This document shows, piece after piece, positions 60,223 through 64,000 of a stretch of DNA of 64,000 bases (positions within the stretch are counted from its first letter, which is position 1; every line of letters begins with the position of its first letter). Origin of the DNA: Batillaria attramentaria. Lineage: Eukaryota > Mollusca > Gastropoda > Batillariidae. The notes below the pieces were generated by a model that saw only the letters and a list, made by a program, of their open reading frames with translations, had not been told where the DNA came from and ran no database searches. The position numbers were made by a program, and so were the translations under genes. Location of the stretch: contig JACVVK020000198.1 of NCBI GenBank assembly GCA_018292915.2, positions 712,501 to 776,500 on the forward strand, in the 5' to 3' direction.

Positions 60223-61625
60223 TTGGCTCACTTGTGAGATGGGTCAAGGTCATTCAAAAGAGTATGTTTGTAAAGCTATCACTGTCTATCCTGAAGTAAG
60301 ATGTCTCTTGTGTTCATAGTTCCTAAGAAAAAGGCAAATGGCAACATAACAGTTTTCCAAGGACAGCGTGTATCACCTTGACTTTGGGTCAAGGTCATTG
60401 AAATGAGATCTGTAAGTGAAGAGCTTATCAATGACTATCTTTATGCCACGTTTGATAGCTCTAGTTTTCGCAGCTTCTGTACAAACGGTAATGTAAAATT
60501 TCATAAGACAGCTGTATTGACCTTGACCTTGAGTCAAGTTCATTCAAAAGGCTATGTCTGCATAGGTCTCATTGCTGCCTATCATTGTGCCTTGTTTGGT
60601 GTCTCTGCTGTTTGTTGTTTCCAAGAAAATGCTAACGTTAAGGACTCCGCAAAACATTTTGCGTGGCCTTGACCTTGACTCAAGGAAATTGAATACAAGT
60701 ATGCCGTTACAGGTTTTGTCAATGTCTATCACCGTACAAAGTTTGATGTCTCTGGTATCCCTAGATTTTGAGAAAATGGCAATTGTAAATTTCCAGTGAG
60801 ACAGATTTAGTGACCTTGACCTTCAGTCAAGGTCATTCAAACAGTATGCCTTGGAAGGTCTTACTGCTGTCTATCAGCAAGCCAGGTTTGGTGCTTCTGC
60901 CATTTATTGTTTCTGAGAAAATGTCAATGTTAAGGTTTTGGAAGCATTTCCGCAAACAGCTTGTATGGCCTTGACCTTGACTCAAAGCCACTAAATACAG
61001 GTATATCAGTAAAGTTGTTGTCAATGTCTATCATCACGCAAAGTTTGATGTCTCTGGCTTTTCTAGATTCTGAGAAAATGCCAATGTAAAATTTCCAAAC
61101 AAACAGCTTTGGTGACCTTGAACTTGGATCAAGGTCAGTCTATATGGTATATTTTGAAAGGTCTTATGGCTGTCTATCAGCAAGCCAAGTTTGGTGCTTC
61201 TGCCATTTATTGTTTCTGAGAAAATGTCAATGTTAAGGTTTTGGAAGCATTTCCGCAAACAGCTTGTATGGCCTTGACCTTGACTCAAAGCCACTGAATA
61301 CAGGTATGTCAGTAAAGGTGTTGTCAATGTCTATAATTATACAAAGTTTGATGTCTCTGGCTTTTCTAGATTCTGAGAAAATGCCAATGAAACCCAGCAA
61401 ACAGACAGCTTTAGTGACCTTGGGTCAAGGTCAATCAATATGGTATGTTTTGAAAGGTCTCATGGCTGTCTATCAGCAGGCCAAGTTTGGTGCCTCTGCT
61501 ATTTGTAGATTCTGAGAAAAGGCCAATGTTAAGGTTTACTGCGGACACACAGACAGACAGACAGACACACAGACAGACGACGGAGGGCTATTACATAGAC
61601 TCACTTTGTTACACAAGTGAGCCAA
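60223..61625 (+). mobile_element. TIR DNA element with ~300-bp internal tandem repeats
   Basis: Perfect 14-bp terminal inverted repeats TTGGCTCACTTGTG (60223-60236) and CACAAGTGAGCCAA (61612-61625). The copy-A empty site near 21840 shows it is an insertion, although some 20 bp of extra sequence (ACTAGAGGAGCAAAGCC) lies left of the TIR. The interior is about four units of about 300 bp starting near 60516, 60812, 61112 and 61414, each with TGACCTTGACC or TCAAGGTCA words. A (CAGA)n tract stands near the right end. No transposase, so it is non-autonomous. Confidence 0.88.
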
Positions 61626-61654
61626 AAATTGTAGTTTCTGGGAACATGGCTAAA

Positions 61655-61720
61655 AAAAAAAAAAAAAAAAATAGGGTAGGTAGGTAGAGTTTTTACCCCC
61701 CTCCCCCCCCCCCCCCCCCA
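61655..61720. repeat. A run, (GGTA)n and C run
   Basis: About 20 A, then GGTAGGTAGGTAG and a C run joined to CA units. The same layout with different lengths occurs in copy A at 21880-21950. Confidence 0.9.
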
Positions 61721-61829
61721 CACACACATATCCAAGAAGAGAGAAACAGGGTATTAATAAGAAATGGTGCTCTGTGAAACAGTATTTAATATTATAACAC
61801 TATCTTACCATAATTCATTCTAATCTTGG

Positions 61830-62640
61830 GTCCGCGATGGCGAAGGCGGGCGTTTCGAAACGTTCCGGGGCGCTTTCCTATGAAACCGTTTACATGCACC
61901 TTGCCCGCGGCGTGCAGAAAAAGCGCTCGCGTGCGGAGTCTGAAGCAAGTTCGCCGCGAGCAAAAGGTCACGTGGTCAGTTTCTATGTAAACAAAGATGG
62001 CGGCGCCCACCGAAGGCTTCGTTGAAGTGGAACGAAGAATTGAAATGGCTTAAAATGAATTTGCGGGTGGATAGAGACCTTCTGTCCCAACTTGAAATTG
62101 TGCAGAATAGTATACGAAAATAATTTGAGCTAATTGCACCGGGCCGTGGTCGCCAGTCATTCAGGGATATGTTGTGCGTGTTTGTGGGGAAGGAGTTGTC
62201 AAAATGAGTACGTAATGGTGCCTTACGTCTCCGTTTTGCATCGAGCAGAACATGCATACTAGCGGTATATCATGCTCCAAGCCAGTAATTATTGCTCCTC
62301 CTCAAAAACGTCATCTCCTGCGCTCAAAAGATGACTGATAGCTGCGAGCACTAGAGTTTTCTTCTTCCTTTTCAGCCTTGCCAACAACCGTGTTCGTGAT
62401 TCCGCCGCCATTTTGAAAGCGCCTTGGTTCTAATTGGCCGTTTCCCAACGAGGCAAAGCGACCTCCGCAAGCGCCCGCGAGCGCCTTTGCGTAAGAAACG
62501 CGGCCCAGGACTGAGCTTTAGCGGGCGCCCAACGCGCCTAAAAATCACGTCGGGCTCCCTCGGATCACAGTTTCAGTCGCCCGGCTGGCGCCTTGATAAT
62601 TCCTGGCCCGATCGGTAGATTCCGCTCTTACTGACACACC
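61830..62640. promoter_or_regulatory. CpG-rich region with YY1-type sites
   Basis: Dense CpG, AAAGATGGCGGC at 61989, GCCGCCATTTTGAAAG at 62402 in the opposite direction, and ATTGGCC near 62434. Short frames start at the ATGs (for example MAKAGVSKRSG at 61837 and MAAPTEGFVEVERRIEMA at 61994), but no family is recognised. It could be a divergent promoter with first exons, inserted or rearranged into copy B. Confidence 0.45.
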
Positions 62641-63810
62641 TGCACTGGACTGGTAATGCGCGGCAATACACACAGAGGTGCCAACTAGTATGGAATGGCC
62701 GTATTATTTTCCGCTTGACTCAATTAAATACGGTTTGGTTGCGAAAAATACAGAGACAAATTTGACCGAAGCTTGTTACATCGACATTTTTTTGCGCTTT
62801 GCGGACAGTAACCTTTGAACTGGAGGTTGTGGCCAATCTCAGTTGAGTTTATAGATCATGCAGCCAACCGTAGCGCGCGTCTCAAGTGCTGACAAAATGG
62901 CGCGTAGTGGGTGCAATCAACACAGGTCCGATCGGCTTCGATGAAGCACGTTGATTCACAAACGGCCTCCAGCAAGCAGGCTAGCAATATCAAACGCATC
63001 AAGAGGATTTCTGCAGAACTGGATAAGATGGAAGCCTTCCCATGCATTGTAGCCTTTCTGGTTTCGATCATAACTGACACGGTTTGTCAGCGACTCAGAA
63101 AACGAAAGGAGAGGCTGTCAGTTGTTCCGATGCCGAAACGTGCACTTGTTGGTACGAAAGCGGAAACAGCGGTGACACATGCAGAAGTGTTTCGGAACAC
63201 GACATAACAGTGATTGCATCAGACCCCGCCGGCTATCTGAGTTGTGTCCCGTTTTGTTTCAAAGAGATCGTTAGGAAGTCAGAGTGTGAAGAAATCAAAA
63301 GCGACAGATGTAGTGCACGAATATGAAGACAGGCTCCTTGAAAAATTGTCGGGCTCCCTCAACTTCCCTGGTTAGGAGCCTGACTGGCTCCTTAGTCGGG
63401 CTTGCTAAATCTCAGCCCTGCGAAACTGGTCGTGCTTGTATTTTTTCTTTTCTTTTTTTTTTTTTTTCTTTTTTTTTTTTTCTTTTTTTTTTTTCTTTTT
63501 TTTTCCAGCAGCCCAAAATTTTTTTAGGGTCTTGGGGGAAAAATAGGGTCAATCCGGTTACCAGAAACAACAATTTTTTTTTTTTTGCCTAACCGTTTTG
63601 TCTTTGCTATAATTTATTGTATTATGTCAAGGAATCTGTAAATATGTCTGTGTTGTTTTTACCAATAGGTAATTCGTTTCTGTAAGTAGGAAGAATATTA
63701 ACTGCTTTGGTTTAAAGCTTTTGGTTTGTGTTGCAAAATGGGTATCCCCCCCAGTTTTTTCAAATGCTACCGCCTTCTCTTTAAACACTTCAGTCAGTTG
63801 TTTTTGTGGT
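62641..63810. other. unassigned DNA within copy B, unsupported frames
   Basis: Includes plus-strand frames at 62911-63207 and 63084-63326 without recognisable domains, and a T-rich tract at 63440-63505. Copy A has no counterpart. Confidence 0.45.
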
Positions 63811-63819
63811 TGTTTCCAG

Positions 63820-63896
63820 AGTGAAACAGAAGAACAGAAAGAAAAGAGGTGTGAACTACAATGCGGAAATCCCATTTGAAAAGAAACCTGCTCCAG
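63820..63896 (+). pseudogene. CDC5L-like exon (RGVNYNAEIPFEKKP segment)
   Basis: Between TGTTTCCAG and GTGAGA, 77 nt encode VKQKNRKKRGVNYNAEIPF and EKKPAP, the conserved segment after the basic region of CDC5L. The frame is intact. Copy A lacks this exon; its homology resumes within 10 bp of the donor. Confidence 0.93.
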
Positions 63897-64000
63897 GTGA
63901 GACATCAGGAATCTGCAGTTTACATTTCAGCTGTTGTTTGTTCTGAGCCGCAGCTGGAATCAAAAGAAAAATCGGATTATGTCAAATGCAAGTCTGTCTA

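Larger units (their letters stand above)
60058..63896 (+). pseudogene. CDC5L: CDC5L-like pseudogene B, 5' part (continues beyond window)
   Basis: Exon 1 (60058-60102) reads MPRIMINGGVWQNT followed by TAG at the GTAAGG donor, identical to copy A including the stop. The only other exon visible is 63820-63896. The exons that should encode the two Myb repeats were not found in the intervening 3.7 kb, which holds a TIR element, a CpG-rich stretch and a T-rich tract. The shared stop and the missing Myb exons argue that this copy is also non-functional. Downstream exons, if present, lie past 64000. Confidence 0.82.
56138..64000 (+). repeat. direct duplication, copy B
   Basis: Counterpart of 13486-22345 with the same order and orientation. 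B-specific additions are the SINE at 57987-58164, the TIR element at 60223-61625, and most of 61775-63900. The last 100 bases (63902-64000) again match copy A (22259-22355), so homology should continue past the window edge. Confidence 0.9.

Overview
The window looks like nuclear DNA from a lophotrochozoan animal, most likely a mollusc and perhaps a gastropod. The evidence is spliced exons with GT..AG borders, very long (CA)n tracts, abundant tRNA-derived SINEs, Tc1-like and LINE fossils, a tyrosine-recombinase fragment and foldback DNA elements. There are no operons, ribosome binding sites or CRISPR arrays. The phylum is an inference from repeat style and not a proof.

The most gene-like content is a set of five coiled-coil (CC) genes, all on the minus strand: CC1 (1-967, cut by the window edge), CC2 (3073-4443), CC3 (35123-36133), CC4 (37320-38342) and CC5 (40715-42028). 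Each is one uninterrupted coding exon of about 320-456 codons. Each has a good 3' splice site 35-64 nt upstream of its ATG, so each seems to carry one intron in the 5' UTR. The four complete proteins share a C-terminal R-D signature (E/L-R/T-R-D after two hydrophobic residues). CC2 and CC4 align without gaps over 49 residues at about 43% identity by hand count. CC1 and CC3 both start Met-Gly and share an early Glu-Lys-Cys. I do not recognise the family and infer a lineage-specific expansion.

The second theme is a broken, intron-bearing copy of CDC5L (CDC5/CEF1, the Myb-type core subunit of the PRP19/NineTeen spliceosome complex). Pseudogene A (21706-26828) keeps exon 1 and eight downstream exons, but it has several stops and frameshifts and lacks every Myb-repeat exon. 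Pseudogene B (60058 to beyond the window) shows exon 1, with the same stop codon, and one more exon at 63820-63896.

The two pseudogenes sit in a direct duplication: copy A about 13486-22345 and onward, copy B about 56138-64000. Later events have disrupted it: a SINE inserted in B with a target-site duplication, a 1.4-kb TIR element inserted in B, an inverted ~130-bp piece, and a 3.6-kb segment present only in A. The order CC1-CC2-pseudogene A parallels CC3-CC4-(CC5)-pseudogene B, which suggests an old block duplication followed by more recent exchange at the CDC5L end.

The rest is intergenic and repeat DNA. It includes a large foldback element with a Tc1-type element inside its arm (4960-7310), a MITE with almost perfect 88-bp arms (43722-44068), a palindromic element tipped by microsatellites (44397-44890), a 1-kb segment bordered by twelve copies of a GTGACGTTATA-like motif (28639-29668), CpG-rich promoter-like stretches (50060-50560, 61830-62640) and many homopolymer and dinucleotide tracts. 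No rRNA gene and no convincing free-standing tRNA gene was seen.
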